The notes under the pieces were generated by a model that made no database searches, was not told the origin of the DNA, and saw nothing but the letters and a program-made list of their open reading frames with translations. Positions 12,000 to 23,219 of a DNA stretch of 64,000 nucleotides are shown here, one piece after another. The stretch covers positions 28,882,263 through 28,946,262 of the forward strand of contig NC_092800.1 in the NCBI RefSeq assembly GCF_918797505.1, in the 5' to 3' direction. The stretch's first letter is position 1. Every line of letters starts with the position of its first letter. Source of the DNA: Bemisia tabaci (Eukaryota; Arthropoda; Insecta; Hemiptera; Aleyrodidae). Position numbers and translations under genes: made by a program.

Positions 12000-13405
12000 T
12001 CATTTTTTCTGAAGTATACTTAATTATGACTATACCTTTCTAAGGGAGATAGGCCAAGAATCGTCCCGTTTTGGAACCACATGGATTTTGTTCAAAAGTG
12101 TCCCATATGAAATCCCGCAATGAAGAGAAAGTTTCAGCTAGAGCTGGAAGCGCATCTTGGTAATACAGGGTTGCAACGTTTACATTCTCTACCATTGAAA
12201 GATGCTTATATTTTTATGTTCCTCATAGTTTAAAAATAAACAGCTTTAATTGATGCTGTCTTATTTTTTTCAGGCGCAATATCGAGCTGAATTTACTCGT
12301 GAATAAAAATTGTAGTTAATACAAAACTTTCGCGATCTGTGTCGATACAGCGTTGCAAAGTTTCTTCATGACAGCTGTGAAAAATGATCATAATTTCAAG
12401 TTACTTTCATAAAATGATTCCAGTAGATGTTACATTATGCTAGTAGGCACTGATCAGCAGTTGCTATTATTTATTGAAAACAATTAACATTGAATTTATG
12501 CTATTTTAAGGTCGATGCATTTACAGTGTTGCAAAATTTACACCATGGAACTTAAAAAATGCTTACATTTTTAAGTTTTATTCTGCAAAAAATCTTCAAA
12601 CGACATAATATTATGAGGCTAAAATTGGTAGTCAACGTCACCAATATGATATTTATTAATGATAATTGTTTACACTGTTGCCAATTTTACTAATTTCTTA
12701 AAGATTGATAACTATTTAAAAAAGGATACTTTTGGCTAGTTCCCTTTTCTTATTTCATGACAGTATGGTAAGCGCGCGTTCGGGTGTAATTCATTATTTT
12801 TCACCACGTTCTGTCATGTGCGCAATTCTGCCACTTTAAGAGAAATATCTTGCAAAAAATGGAATGTTGCCTGATTTTCTTAGATAATTTATTTATCATC
12901 AAGAAAAATCATCAATGTTTTCTCCTGAAACTTTTTATACGCTGGAATTGTCTGGCAGTAAAATTTTCTGGAAATGCAAGAAGGGAAAAGGATTTATCTT
13001 TCGGTTATTTGTTTCGTTTTATTTCATTTATTTATTTATTTTTTTTTTTTTTTTGAAGGAGGGAAGTTGCTGAGAGTTGAATCATTTAGACGGACATAAG
13101 AGAAATACCTCAGACAGGGATTGTGCAGTTGAATATCTTAACGATATATCGTGATTCTTATTACCATTCCAAATAATATCGACCCACTGGCGGTCATTAA
13201 AGATTTGATTTACACTGATGTTAAAAATAAATTTTTACTTGGATGGACCTCCATTTTATTCGTCAGGTGGGACATTTAATACAGCCGTCTCTGTTCAAAT
13301 CTAACTCCATTCCTCTAATATTTACACCAACCCGTGACGTCACGAACGATTCACTGCGACTCGATCATTCAACGGACCAAAACCAAATCGTGACACACTA
13401 ACATC
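12000..13405. other. Intergenic stretch, no gene seen
   Basis: AT-rich. The recurrent phrase GTTGCAA(C/A)-TTTAC-ATT (around 12,170, 12,350, 12,530 and 12,670) hints at very diverged tandem repeats. A poly-T run is at ~13,037-13,054. No gene. Confidence 0.35.
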
Positions 13406-13410
13406 CCGTC

Positions 13411-13897
13411 GCACAGTGGACCACGTCACTGAAAGAGGTTGGACAAAATTTGGAAACTTTAAAACCCGTTAAATCAAAACTTTAATAGTTTAAAAATGGC
13501 TCCATTTGTTTTCTCGTGGAATTTTCTTCTACATGCATCCCTTAAAGTTTAAAATTTAATGAATTAAATGGATTGCATTTTGCGAAAAGGAACCATAAGC
13601 ATTCCAATGTTGCTAAGATTGTGCAACCTTTTTTCACCTTGCAAATAGAAACTGATCATCTAAAAAAGTTTTATCTTCACTTCCTATAAATTATGAATTC
13701 AAGACGAAAATCTTCTTTGTAAATTTAATTTTTTGCATGATTTCTGTAATTTTTTGCAAAGCATTTAAGTCACTCAATCCTAGCAACATTGGAATGCTCT
13801 AGGTTCCTTTTTGCAAAATGCAATCCAAATACCAAAATTTGCAGTTTTGGTCGAAAATTTCATCACCGACCTCTCTGATTGACTCGCACCACTGTGC
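13411..13897. mobile_element. MITE, CACAGTGGATCGAGTC family, copy 2, interrupted
   Basis: Outer TIRs GCACAGTGG.../...CCACTGTGC with inner AGAGGTTGGACAAAATTTGG and CACCGACCTCTCTGATTG. The 257-bp GGATTGC-family MITE at 13570-13826 is inserted in its centre, so the host is about 226 bp without it. Flanking GTC occurs on both sides. Confidence 0.78.
13570..13826. mobile_element. MITE, GGATTGCATTTTGC family, nested copy
   Basis: A 257-bp element, TIRs GGATTGCATTTTGCGAAAAG and TTTTTGCAAAATGCAATCC, flanked by exact AAAT (13566-13569 and 13827-13830). It sits inside the CACAGTGG-family element. Its length equals that of the copy at 6821-7077. Confidence 0.88.
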
Positions 13898-13959
13898 GTC
13901 GACGGAAACGGTCACCACTCGAGTCTACCTCTTATTTCGCGGATACATTACTTTCTAGA

Positions 13960-14430
13960 TGAACCCACGCTTCGTTAGGCGGGAGCGGGGTTCGCCGCGG
14001 CGGTCCCCCGGAGTCGGGGAGGGGGAGCGAGGGGGGGGGGGGACCGTGCGGCGCGGTATGAATGACAATGTAAATACGCGGCGATCGGGAGCGTATATTT
14101 TTTTGCGTTCGGGGATCGTTCCATAAATAGTAGATTTCCCGTTTCCATCTAAGTATTCGGGCGCAGGGTGAATGCAAAATGATTGCTTCGCCCGATCCGA
14201 TGCGTGCTCCAAGTCGGCGCGCGGAAGGAGGGAATTCCCACGGGGGCAATATCGCCCGCGCGATATTGATTTTCAACGCGGACCTCTGTTCTCCGCTCCC
14301 CACCCCCCTCGGATCCCCGAATTTCGCGACGGATTCAGAGCACGATTTGGCAACCGGCGTCCGACTGCTCTGCCCGAACGCACTCGATACCGTGTGTTCG
14401 ACTGATCCTTTGTATTCTAAAGTATATTAA
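13960..14430. other. GC- and CpG-rich island, no recognisable exon
   Basis: Sharp rise in GC and CpG against an AT-rich background, with a G12 run at 14031-14042. Long frames are open on both strands because GC-rich DNA has few stops. None shows a domain. It could be a regulatory element, an unrecognised exon or a promoter; I cannot tell which. Confidence 0.4.
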
Positions 14431-14639
14431 ACGCGGTGCGTCGTTTGCCTCTGAAGCTCCTTCTCCCTCTCTGATCCCCCCCCCCTTCCCCCGATTGGGC
14501 CCATATGGTGGGGGTGGGTACGAGCAATCGGGGGGGAGGGATATCCCGGCGAGCGCCCTCAGAAATTTCTCAAATTATGTCTGCGGCTCCTGCTTCCGGG
14601 CTCGTTTCCCAGACGGAGGAACGTATCTCCAGCCTAAGG

Positions 14640-14960
14640 TTGCAAAATTCACTCAGATACGTTAATCAGGGTTGCTACAGTCAGAAAAAAATTGGGAAAT
14701 GTCAGGGAATTTTAAAAAGGTTAAGGAAAACCGGGAAACGTCAGGGAAAATGACGAAAATGTCAGGGGAAATATGTTGAATCATCTTCATTTGCTTCCGA
14801 GCTTGGGTTTGAGATTTTGAACAAGAAATTTTGACTGAAAATTATTTTTAATTCTGCCTTCTTAACCATCCGCCAGATCTTTAACTGTCAGGGAATTTTA
14901 CCAAAATGTGTCAGGGAAATCTGGGGATTGTCAGAGAATTTAATTTTCTAAATTCTGTGG
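14640..14960. repeat. GTCAGGGAAATT-type diffuse repeat
   Basis: The phrase TGTCAGGGAA recurs at irregular spacing (14,700; 14,740; 14,760; 14,886; 14,911) and again near 46,495-46,530. Degenerate tandem or dispersed repeat, non-coding. Confidence 0.5.
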
Positions 14961-15031
14961 CAACCTTGGTTAATGGACCTCTAGACAAAGTACGATTTGG
15001 AGCTTTCTCATATGTGTTTTCCTAACCAAAA

Positions 15032-15285
15032 GAACCATGTTCAGCAGAAAGGAACTAAGCCACTTCAGCTATTGCCAAATTTGATTGGGCAGTTTGATTT
15101 TTTGCTTAAAAAGGGTTGTGCGGTGTTTTGTCAAAATTTTAGTTAATTTTCTGCATAGTAGAAAGCTAATCCCTTACAATTTTCAAAGGAATCCGCATAA
15201 ACGTTTTCTTGTAAAAAATTAAATTTCCCAGTTAAATTTGGCAATAGCTGATGTGGCTTGGTTCCTTTCTGATAAACGCGGTCCA
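15032..15285. mobile_element. MITE, GGACCGCGTTTAGCAGAAAG family, copy A
   Basis: 254 bp. Left TIR GAACCATGTTCAGCAGAAAG followed by GCCACTTCAGCTATTGCCAA is mirrored at the right by TTTGGCAATAGCTGATGTGG and GATAAACGCGGTCC. No ORF. Related copies: 20,648-20,904 (complete), 30,248-30,425 (left part) and 19,690-19,757 (right end). Confidence 0.8.
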
Positions 15286-16119
15286 TTTCTCGTTGAACGC
15301 GATTGGCATGACGAACGTTCAACTCCCAACCAAGATATTTACGATTTTAGTAAGCATTGGTTACTGTTCGCACCTCTAGTTCCTGCCCGCCTTCTTTCTT
15401 GAATATCTTCAGTTCCAAATTTTCCCGCACGCGTCTGAAAATCAACTCCTGAACAAGATATAACATTGGTTAAATGGCTCAATACAAATGACGTCATTTG
15501 TACAATCATAGTTCCATTTGAATTGCATTTAAAAGGCTTGTTAGTATCTCAAGAGTTGATTTCAAAACTTCTCGTTGTGTACAATGTTTTGTACGAGCAT
15601 GTAACATTTTGAAGAGCAAACATGCGAAATTTTTTCCCACTTAAGACAAGGTCTGAAGTGGCCCATTTTGGAGTACTCGGTTGAAAATAGTGAATAATTC
15701 TGTACGTGAAATATATCTCATACGGGTGTCTAGCATCAGGATTTACCCAATTTGCCCAATTCTATCAGGATTTGAGGTCAATCAAGATTTAATTCCGATT
15801 TCATCAGGTTTTGAGAAAAATCGGCCGTCCGCTTATTTTCCGTTAATTATCCGCTGTCCGTCAGTTAATTTTTCTCCGGAAAAATTCACGATTTGGAAAA
15901 ATAAGAAAACAGGATTTAGCAGTCAGAAATCAGGATTTCCCAAAATGATCAAAAACTAGACAACTTGCTGATAACCGCGAATAATTCGCGTAAAAGCCAA
16001 GCCTGGAGGAGCCATGACTTTGGCAACGCGGAAGAGGATATAATATTTAGGACTCCCGGTGTAGCTACTGCTACCACTCGCTTCATCTAACTTGGCACAT
16101 TTCCTACTTTGCATCATCA

Positions 16120-16600
16120 ATTTCAACCCCCACCACCCTCCCGCCGCGCCGCGCCGCCCGCTCGCGGAACACGTGTGCCTGTTTACACTCAGTACAAGCA
16201 ATATTAGTATTTCCTATTGATATACTTTAACTCGCATTTTTTCTCCTTTCCGGTGTTATCGAAAGAGCAGGGACTCGTGAATAGTCGCGCTAAAAAGCGC
16301 CCCCGATCCGCGCATTAAAAAAGTATAAAAGCTCGCGGAACGCGGGGACAGGGGGGGGGGGGGGCTCGAGTTCGAGATACCCCCGTTTATTCATAGATTT
16401 GGCGCGGGGAAATAAATAAGAATTATCAGTTTACGCGGTGAGTGATTCATTTTTTCCAGTTTCCGAATTTCGTGATATATGCATGCACTTTTGACGCCGG
16501 TCTAAAAGTTTACGGTGTGAAAGGAGCGCCTCCGCGCCCCGCCGTAGCCTCGGTTAATGGTGAGCGCGTGTCGGTGTCGCTGCGGCGTAACGCCCCGGTG
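16120..16600. other. GC/CpG-rich island
   Basis: Contains GCGCCGCGCCGCCCGC, a G14 run (16351-16364) and a TATAAAAG string at 16324-16331. The latter is a possible TATA box but has no supporting transcript start or ORF. Function unknown. Confidence 0.35.
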
Positions 16601-16610
16601 AAAGCTTCCA

Positions 16611-17330
16611 GCGCTGCCAATTAAATTTTGCCGGAGGATGCAGGGCAAGTTACGGAAATATGCGCGGTTATTCCGAAAAGTAAACTGTTACATTTCCGAC
16701 AGTCCAATTCGAAGAATAAAAATTCCGCTGATCCGTTATGTTTAAAACCGTTCCTAAATTACGTAACGCACTTTTTTGGCATTTTTGACCCCAGCACTGT
16801 CAATTAAATTTTCCGGAGAATACAGGGAAAGTTACGGAATATGCGCGGTTATTCCTGAAAGTTAACCGAAACATTTCTGAAAGTCCAATTTGAAGGTTAA
16901 AAATTTCGAAGATCCGTTGTTTAAGGTCCTATATTACGTAACGCACTTTTTCAGAATTTTTTACCCCAGCGCTGCAAATGTAATTTTCCGGAGAATACAG
17001 GGAAAATCACGGAAATCACAAAGATGCGTGATTCTTACGTAACGTAAACTGATACATTTCCGACGGTCCACTTTGAAGAATAAAAATTCTGATGATCCGT
17101 TGTTTAAGGCCGTTCCTAAATTACGTAGCGCACTTTTTCGACTTTTTTGACCCTAGCTCTGCCAATTGAATTTTCCGGAGATTACAGGAAAAGTAACGGA
17201 AATATGCGTGGTTGTTCCGTAAAATTAACCAAAAAATATCCGACGATGCAATGTGAGGAATAAAAATACCGATGATCCGTTATTTAGGACCGTCCATTTA
17301 CGTAACTTACTGGTTCGGCATTTTGACCCC
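16611..17330. repeat. Four-unit tandem repeat, period ~175-186 bp
   Basis: Units start near 16,611, 16,794, 16,969 and 17,155. Each contains CAATT(A/G)AATTTTCCGGAG, a GGAAATATGCG-type core, GATCCGTT and TTACGTAACGCACTTTTT. Diverged, so old. The TTACGTAACGC motif continues beyond the array to about 17,460 and recurs at 53.75 kb. Non-coding. Confidence 0.75.
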
Positions 17331-17414
17331 CTCCCTCCCCCTGTAACGAGTTTTTAACGTAGGTCTCTATCCTTTAAAGCGTAAAAACAAAATGGCGTAA
17401 TGCTCTTCTCGACA

Positions 17415-17430
17415 CCCCCCCCCCCCCCCC
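17415..17430. repeat. C16 homopolymer
   Basis: One of about a dozen long G or C runs scattered over this AT-rich window. Confidence 0.9.
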
Positions 17431-18129
17431 AGAGCGTTACGTAATTTATGAACGGCCACTTTCGAAGGCATTGAGCGTTACAGTCGTATGTCTTACATGT
17501 GTGTCACAACATAAGTAAAACACATCTTTGAATTCATCAGGGGCCGTCCTTAAATTAAATGACACACTTTTTCGGCATTTTCGACCCCCATTTTTGACCT
17601 ACCCTAGTATGGTAAGTATCGTCAGAACTCTGGTCATGCTTATCATAAGAAACTCCACCATAACTCTGGTGATAAAGACCGTATGGTAAATGCCACCATA
17701 GACTGGTTTTTATTACCATGCCTAGATCACTGTGTCAGAGAATGCTAAAATCTACCGTATTTTTGTCAGTAAATGCTTAAATTTGCACCCATTCAAACGG
17801 TCCATTTGGCAGCCCTGATTTTGGCACAACACCCTGACAAAAGATTAGCTTTCTACCTGAGCTTTTTACAGAGTGCTCTCGACTCGTATCATTCAAAAAT
17901 CCCTCGGCGGACTCCGGACTCTTCTCTCGTTTTTGATGCCGCGAAGGCGACATCCGTTAAAGCCGACCGCTCCGGGGCGTTAAAATTCGAGGGGATTTAA
18001 TAAAGTAGGCTCGGCCGCGTTTAAGAGCCGTCGTAAACTCGAATCGAAGCGCGCGAATTCGTAAGCGTAATAACGGGCCGGATTTCGACGGATAACAGTG
18101 TAGTTTTCGAGGATTTCGAGGGCTTCTGT

Positions 18130-18680
18130 TGCTTTTTCGCGACGCGGCGCACACTGGAACGAGCCTTCGGAAGACGCTGGACGCACTCCTCCCATTCCAT
18201 AACTGTTGAAAGTTCCGGAATTTTTTTTAGATTTTTTAAACGTGCCGAAAAAGTTCTGGAAAGTACAAAAGATCCGGAACATTTCGGGGATTCCAAAAGT
18301 TCCGGAAACGCGGCGCACATTGGAAAGAACCTTCGGAAGACGTTGGACGCACTGCTCCCATTCCATGACCGTTAAAAGTTCTGGGATTCTTTTAGATTTT
18401 TTCAAAAGTTCCGGAAAGTACGGAAGATCCGGAACATTTCAGGAATTTCAAATGTTCCAGAAAAATTCAGGAAAATCTCAAAAGTTTCGAAATTTGGTAC
18501 TAGTTCCGGGAACTGGAAGTACTAATTGGACGTTCCGGAAGTTCCTAGAAAGTTCCGGAAAATACAACAGATCCGGAAAATTTTGGGAATTTCTAAAGTT
18601 CCGGAAAAATTCAGGAAAATCTCAAAAGTTCCGGAATATGGTACTAGTTCCAGGATATGGGAGCACTAGCTGGACGTGAA
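18130..18680. repeat. Tandem AGTTCCGGAA-rich repeat
   Basis: Two ~165-bp units (CGCGGCGCACA(C/T)TGGAA...CCCATTCCAT at 18,140 and 18,307) are followed by two ~130-bp units ending GGTACTAGTTCC. Frames of 157 codons (+) and 141 codons (-) are open through it, but both follow the repeat period and have no domain, so I treat them as artefacts. A similar CCGGAATTT-rich patch lies at 43.5-43.75 kb. Confidence 0.65.
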
Positions 18681-18689
18681 ATATTTGAC

Positions 18690-19930
18690 TAAAAATGATA
18701 AATTTTGGTAGTTTTTCCGCCATATTTTAAAATCAAGAGATGAATCCTGAAGAAGATTTCACGAAAAACACGATGGAACCATTTTTAAACACTCAACGTC
18801 TTGAATTAACGGAATTTTAAGCTTCTGAAGTTCCCACATATTGTCGAGCTTCTCAAATTAGCGTGTTCCACTGTGCGGCATGGCGTGTTGGCGTGGCGTT
18901 TCGGTGTTACGCCAAGTCGGCCGACCGTAAAATTTACAGTTTACATTTTACAATGTCACGGAGCTACTGTGTCGCCGCTGAATTGAAGGGGCTAAACGAC
19001 CCGCTCGAATGAGCTTCGGCCGTGGAGGACATGCACGTAATGAAAAGCTCTATGTTTATGATTCCTCCGGAATAACGATGGGAACTGGAAAATCGCGGAT
19101 CTCGGTATATGGCGACGGAAATCTCCGATTGGATTTTTTCTTTCTTTTTCTGCGAGAAAAAGTTGGTCAAGTTTCGGTCTGCAGACATTGTGTGAGTTCT
19201 CTTTCGTCTCGTCAAGAAAACCCTCGTAAATGTTACACGAGGATGCTGGAATGGTTTTCTTCTGGGGGAAAAGAAATAAATAAATAACCAGAAAATAAAT
19301 GACCAGCTGAAAATTCCGCATTGTAGTTTGTGGCCCTGGCCGAGGGAATTGTACTTTCTCAGATCCCGCACTGCTTCCTTGCCTGCAGTGTAATAGTTAC
19401 TTTGAAACATGATAATAGATAACAATTTTTTCACTTTGTTAAAGCTGGATTATTACCTGTCGTAGTTGCTGTGAAGTTAATTAATAAAGTTAGACCACGA
19501 CCTTTCCTAATTGCTTTGAATCTGAATGATACAGGAATTAGATGATTAAATAAAATGAATGCATTTTTCAGATTCGCCGAAAGATGACTAAGAAGGTGAG
19601 CAATTGGTTAAGTAATCCTAGTTGCAAGAACTTGCAATTAAAGTGCTGTACAGTCAAAAATTTTCTTGATCGGTGTTACTCTGTGTCAGATTAGTACAAT
19701 TTTGTAAATTTGGCAATAGCTGATTAGAATTGGTTCATTTCTGCCGAGCGCGGGCCAATTGAGCCTCATCAATGTCTAGATTTTACACATTTTTTTCATA
19801 AGATTCTGAAAATAGGATGTCATCTAAAATTCCAGCATGAAAAAAAATTAGATCACTTTACCAGCCTAGGCAGAGGAATCGTTAATCGTGATGTTCAGAA
19901 TACTAAATGCCCTAAATACTGGAAATCATT
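18690..19930. other. Intergenic stretch, no supported gene
   Basis: A minus-strand frame at 18,964-19,434 is open for 156 codons, but an overlapping 109-codon frame lies in another register and no domain or compositional signal is seen. The right end of a GGACCGCG-family MITE (TTTGGCAATAGCTGATTAGA) is at about 19,708-19,757. Confidence 0.35.
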
Positions 19931-19959
19931 AGCGGGCTTCCCGCACGGAGGCAAAGGAA

Positions 19960-20540
19960 TAGGGCAGAATTAACATCGGAACCATTTACCCGATTAAACC
20001 GCCGGCTCGGAGGCCCGTCCTTCAAATCAATTGACCATTACTCCCGCTGAATTTCAATTTTAAAGCCATATACGCGAGCAATAAAAGTATTTAAAAGTCG
20101 ATTGAGGCGCGAGCGGCGATGATATATGACGGATCGTTTACTTTACGAGCCTCGCGGCGTTGCCGGGACGTTAGCGGGCGGTTTATCAACGCGGCGTTAC
20201 GCTAACGTCGTCGGCGCGGCGTCTGGCAGGAGCGCGGGCGGCATGAAGGATGTTTATTAGAAAAGTAGCGCCGGGCCTAAATCCTTCACGCCCCGTTCGC
20301 GGGTGCGCGGTGGGACATAAAAATAATTTAATAGTGATTCAATGAGGAATGCGAAGATGCGATAAAGGCGTTATTTACTGCCCAGAATTTGTGGAGACGA
20401 GCCGAAAGGAAATATAGAGCTCGAGAGCGCTGAAAACATTTTATGGCGAAAAACTGGCGGGGGCCATCAAAAGCCGAGGAGTTGGAAGCGTGGAAACGAT
20501 CAAATGTAACCGTCAAATTTGGAGGCATGACTCCCAATCT
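19960..20540. other. CpG-rich, apparently single-copy island
   Basis: GC-rich with many CpG and palindromic pieces (GGCGTTACGCTAACGTC) around 20,100-20,260. Nothing here matches the repeats elsewhere in the window. It could be a regulatory or conserved non-coding segment. No coding motif recognised. Confidence 0.35.
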
Positions 20541-20647
20541 GGGGTGCTTTCTCTGGGGTTATTTTTACTCAGCCTTTCTTAAGCTTTGAATGGCGCCTGG
20601 CTGTACGAATTATAGGATTAATTCGAAACAGGGATGATAGACAAATT

Positions 20648-20904
20648 GAACCGCATTTAGCAGAAAGGGACCAAGCCACATCAGCTATTGCCAAAATTAA
20701 TTGGGCATTATATATTTTTACAAAAGAACGTTAGTTGTAAATTCCTTTGAACATTATAGGGAATTCGCTTCTCTTTATGCAGAAAATTCACTGAACTTTG
20801 CACAAATATCTGCACAACCACCGTTTTCATGCAAAAAATTAAAGTGCTCAATTAAATTTGGCAATAGCTGTTGTAGCTTTGTTCCTTTTTGCTTAACGCG
20901 GTCC
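20648..20904. mobile_element. MITE, GGACCGCGTTTAGCAGAAAG family, copy B
   Basis: 257 bp. Left GAACCGCATTTAGCAGAAAG, then AGCTATTGCCAAAATTAATT. Right AAATTTGGCAATAGCTG, then GCTTAACGCGGTCC. The centre carries ATGCAGAAAATTCACTGAA, which resembles the centre of the differently bounded MITE at 40.33 kb. Non-coding. Confidence 0.82.
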
Positions 20905-21325
20905 ACTTTAAACACCGTAGCAAAATCAATTCCTGGCCAAAAATTGTACCTCATGCTCAGCATATTTAGAAAAAGCTAAATGAGGTTGAGCATAGAAACA
21001 GTTAAAATCACCACATTATAATTAATCAATTTTGTGGTCACGCAGTGAGAAATAGTAACCAAAATGTTGTGTTAATATGGGAAGTGTAACACGAAGTAAA
21101 ACGAGATTGGTTAATTTTTTGTGTTAGTTTTTCCTGTGTCAAATTGACTAAATCTTTGTCACAAATTGATTGCGATAGACGCATAAGTCGTATGGACAGT
21201 AAGTTGGAAATGTGGCCAAAATGCGTTAAAATTCAGAAATCTGGAAATTTTAATATAGTGTTCAGTACTGCACCAAACAACCAATCACTTTAAGGGAAAA
21301 TTGTGCTCGAATGAGCTTTTTTCTC

Positions 21326-21566
21326 GGTATTGAGATTTCCAGTTTTTTGGATTTCAACGCCAAAGATGGGTCAGTTGCGCTGGTTACAGAATCGTGTGTT
21401 GATGTTTTATTCTTGCAGTTCAGCTAAAAATAATAAGATCTGTCTAAACAGCAACTCTCTTTCCCTACGTTCAGTATTAACCGAGATACCGCCCTTTGAA
21501 AAGTCGGGTTTGTGTCGTCATCCACCGCGGTAGTGACGCAACCTTGGTTTTTTTTTCCACCTTGCT
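21326..21566 (+). repeat. Left arm of an inverted repeat that brackets the Penelope insertion
   Basis: GGGTCAGTTGCGCTGG, then CAGAATCGTGTGTTGATG and TCATCCACCGCGGTAGTGAC, are mirrored by the reverse complement at 29,163-29,440. The arms are diverged and share conserved translated text (MGQLRW versus MGHLRW). They pre-date the PLE, which landed in the ~100-bp loop between them. Confidence 0.7.
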
Positions 21567-21631
21567 TTCGTCAGTCGGGGTGACGCACATTTGCACTGGT
21601 AATGGAACGTGAAACTCGGATGAAAGCGATG

Positions 21632-21644
21632 TAGAAGAAACCAG
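21632..21644. repeat. 13-bp target-site duplication, left (Penelope insertion)
   Basis: TAGAAGAAACCAG occurs here and again exactly at 29156-29168, immediately outside the two outer ends of the retroelement array. This defines the whole array as one insertion. Confidence 0.9.
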
Positions 21645-21702
21645 TGGAACAACAAAGATGAAAAAAACGGGAAACAAGGCTAAAAATACACAATTATGAA
21701 AC

Positions 21703-21742
21703 CCGAGACGTTTCGACTCAACACTGAGTCATTTTCAGTCGG
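21703..21742 (-). ncRNA. Hammerhead-like motif, inverted pseudo-LTR copy
   Basis: Reverse complement of the 40-nt motif described at 22940-22979; same sequence, same predicted helices. Confidence 0.55.
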
Positions 21743-21970
21743 AAACAATAAAAAATTTTTTAAAAGAAAAACGCTAAAACCTGAGCTCTACATGGTGGGG
21801 CCGGGATCTGAGAGAAAAAAAAAGAAAATTGATAACAAACAAGACACATCGATGCCAGCACCAGTAACCGAAAATGACCGATACGCTAGTTCACGATCCA
21901 CACACAGATGGCAGCACTAACCAGTGAAACAATTAAGTTCAAGGAAAAGCCAATAGGTGCCGCTGGGGCG

Positions 21971-22647
21971 TCAACCTAAACCTGACTTTTTAAAAAGTGA
22001 GTGGTATATTGCACTAAGCCCGCTGATGTCAGTGCGGTTATTACACACAGAATCCCCATGTTTGAGGATTTCGATCATTTCCAGGACCAGTCTGGGAAAC
22101 AACTTCTCTTCCTTACATAAAATTACCACCTTATCAAAATCGAACCGGTGACCAAATTCTGTTTGGTGCCTCTTGAGTGCTGTTAACTCACTATTGTCAT
22201 ATTTATGACCACCAAGCCTCTTCCTTAGAAGTTGCTTGGTCTGACCGATGTAACTGATGTCGCAATTTCCACAAGGAATTTTATAGACCAAACCCGATTC
22301 CTGCAGAATCGGATTTTTAGCCTTCACCCTAGACATCAGGAACTCAAGATTGTTGTATTTGGTGTTAACCACATGGTACCCGAACAATTTTAAAATCGAT
22401 GACAAATTTTCCGAAAGGAAGGGAACGTATGGAAGGCATACAATTTTGTCGAGATCCCGTTCTTTGGTAGTTTTATCCTGCCCCCCTCTCTTATTAAAAC
22501 TACTAAGTACCTGGCGGAAAATCTTTGCTATCAAATTGGGTGGATAACAATTTTCAACCAACAGATTCTTTCCAATCTGGATCATCTCATGCCGATATGA
22601 AACATGAGAGAGACCAATTATGCGCCGTGCTAAATTAGATGCAACGT
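21971..22647 (-). pseudogene. Inverted, 5'-truncated copy of the Penelope ORF (C-terminal part)
   Basis: Encodes about the last 225 residues of the RT-endonuclease protein, including the complete GIY-YIG domain, in the frame of the full-length copies. The N-terminal RT part is missing because the copy breaks at the inversion junction (22,648-22,659, where a few bases differ from the intact sequence). No start codon for a full protein, so it is not expected to be functional alone. Confidence 0.92.
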
Positions 22648-22659
22648 ATGCTTACATTC

Positions 22660-22710
22660 GGGCTTAGTGCAATATACCACTCACTTTTAACAAAGTCAGG
22701 TTTAGGTTGA
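22660..22710 (+). pseudogene. Residual 3' end of a Penelope ORF unit
   Basis: The first direct segment begins inside the ORF and retains only the last 17 codons including the stop. Two residues differ from the full copies (FK replaced by LT before KSGLG). It marks the truncated 5' end of the tandem array. Confidence 0.85.
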
Positions 22711-23180
22711 CGCCCCAGCGTCACCTATTGGCTTTTCCTTGAACTTAATTGTTTCCACTGGTTAGTGCTGCCATCTGTGTGTGGATCGTGAACTAGCGTA
22801 TCGGTCATTTTCGGTTACTGGTGCTGGCATCGATGTGTCTTGTTGGTTATCAATTTTCTTTTTTTTTCTCTCAGATCCCGGCCCCACCATGTAGAGCTCA
22901 GGTTTTTAGCGTTTTTCTTTTAAAAATTTTTTATTGTTTCCGACTGAAAATGACTCAGTGTTGAGTCGAAACGTCTCGGGTTTCATAATTGTGTATTTTT
23001 AGCCTTGTTTCCCGTTTTTTTCATCTTTGTTGTTCCACTGTTATCATCGTCTCGGGCTGCTCCTAAAAATTTGTATCTATGATTGCACTGGGTTCATTGT
23101 GCCTTTTAATTGTTATGTCTTTTCGATTTTTAACCTGTGTTTATTCTGACTTTTGGTAAGTCGTTTTATCTTTTACTCAG
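22711..23180 (+). repeat. Pseudo-LTR 1 of the Penelope element
   Basis: A ~470-bp non-coding segment between ORF end and ORF start, repeated at 25749-26217 and (370 bp, 3' truncated) at 28786-29155. It differs from the others by a few substitutions and single-base indels (GTCACC versus GGCACC, an extra C in GTTTCCACTGG). It carries the hammerhead-like motif and a T-rich tract before CTCTCAG. It presumably contains the promoter, but no core element is recognisable. Confidence 0.85.
22940..22979 (+). ncRNA. Hammerhead-like ribozyme motif, pseudo-LTR 1
   Basis: Helix I CCGA/UCGG, then CUGAAAAU, helix II GACUCA-GUGU-UGAGUC, then GAAA, a minimal ACGU helix III and a GUC cleavage triplet (22973-22975). 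This order is that of the type-I hammerheads known in Penelope pseudo-LTRs. Departures: the canonical CUGANGA reads CUGAAAA, giving A where the catalytic G8 should be, with an extra U before helix II. Activity may therefore be weak or lost. Confidence 0.6.
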
Positions 23181-23219
23181 TTGACACATTTGTGCACCAT
23201 TCATTCAACAGACTGCAAT

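Noticed and set aside
13932..14303. Long frames in the GC island at 14 kb (123 codons -, 83 and 77 codons +)
   Set aside because: Stops are rare in GC-rich DNA; overlapping frames on both strands and no domain, so coding status is unsupported.
16324..16331. TATAAAAG as a core promoter
   Set aside because: A single 8-mer without a downstream start site, ORF or transcript evidence; likely chance next to a G14 run.
18206..18679. 157-codon frame that could be a small protein
   Set aside because: It follows a tandem AGTTCCGGAA repeat, the opposite strand is also open over much of it, and the translated text only repeats with the DNA period.
18964..19434. 156-codon minus-strand frame
   Set aside because: No domain, low-complexity lysine- and phenylalanine-rich text, and a competing overlapping frame.
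23156..23180. Mini-intron from GTAAGT to CTCAG before the Penelope ORF
   Set aside because: About 25 bases is too short for a spliceosomal intron.
23181..23219. TTG-initiated extension of the Penelope ORF
   Set aside because: The frame is open but TTG starts are not expected in an animal mRNA; I placed the start at the first ATG (23220, and 26257 in copy 2) and noted the possible splice instead.
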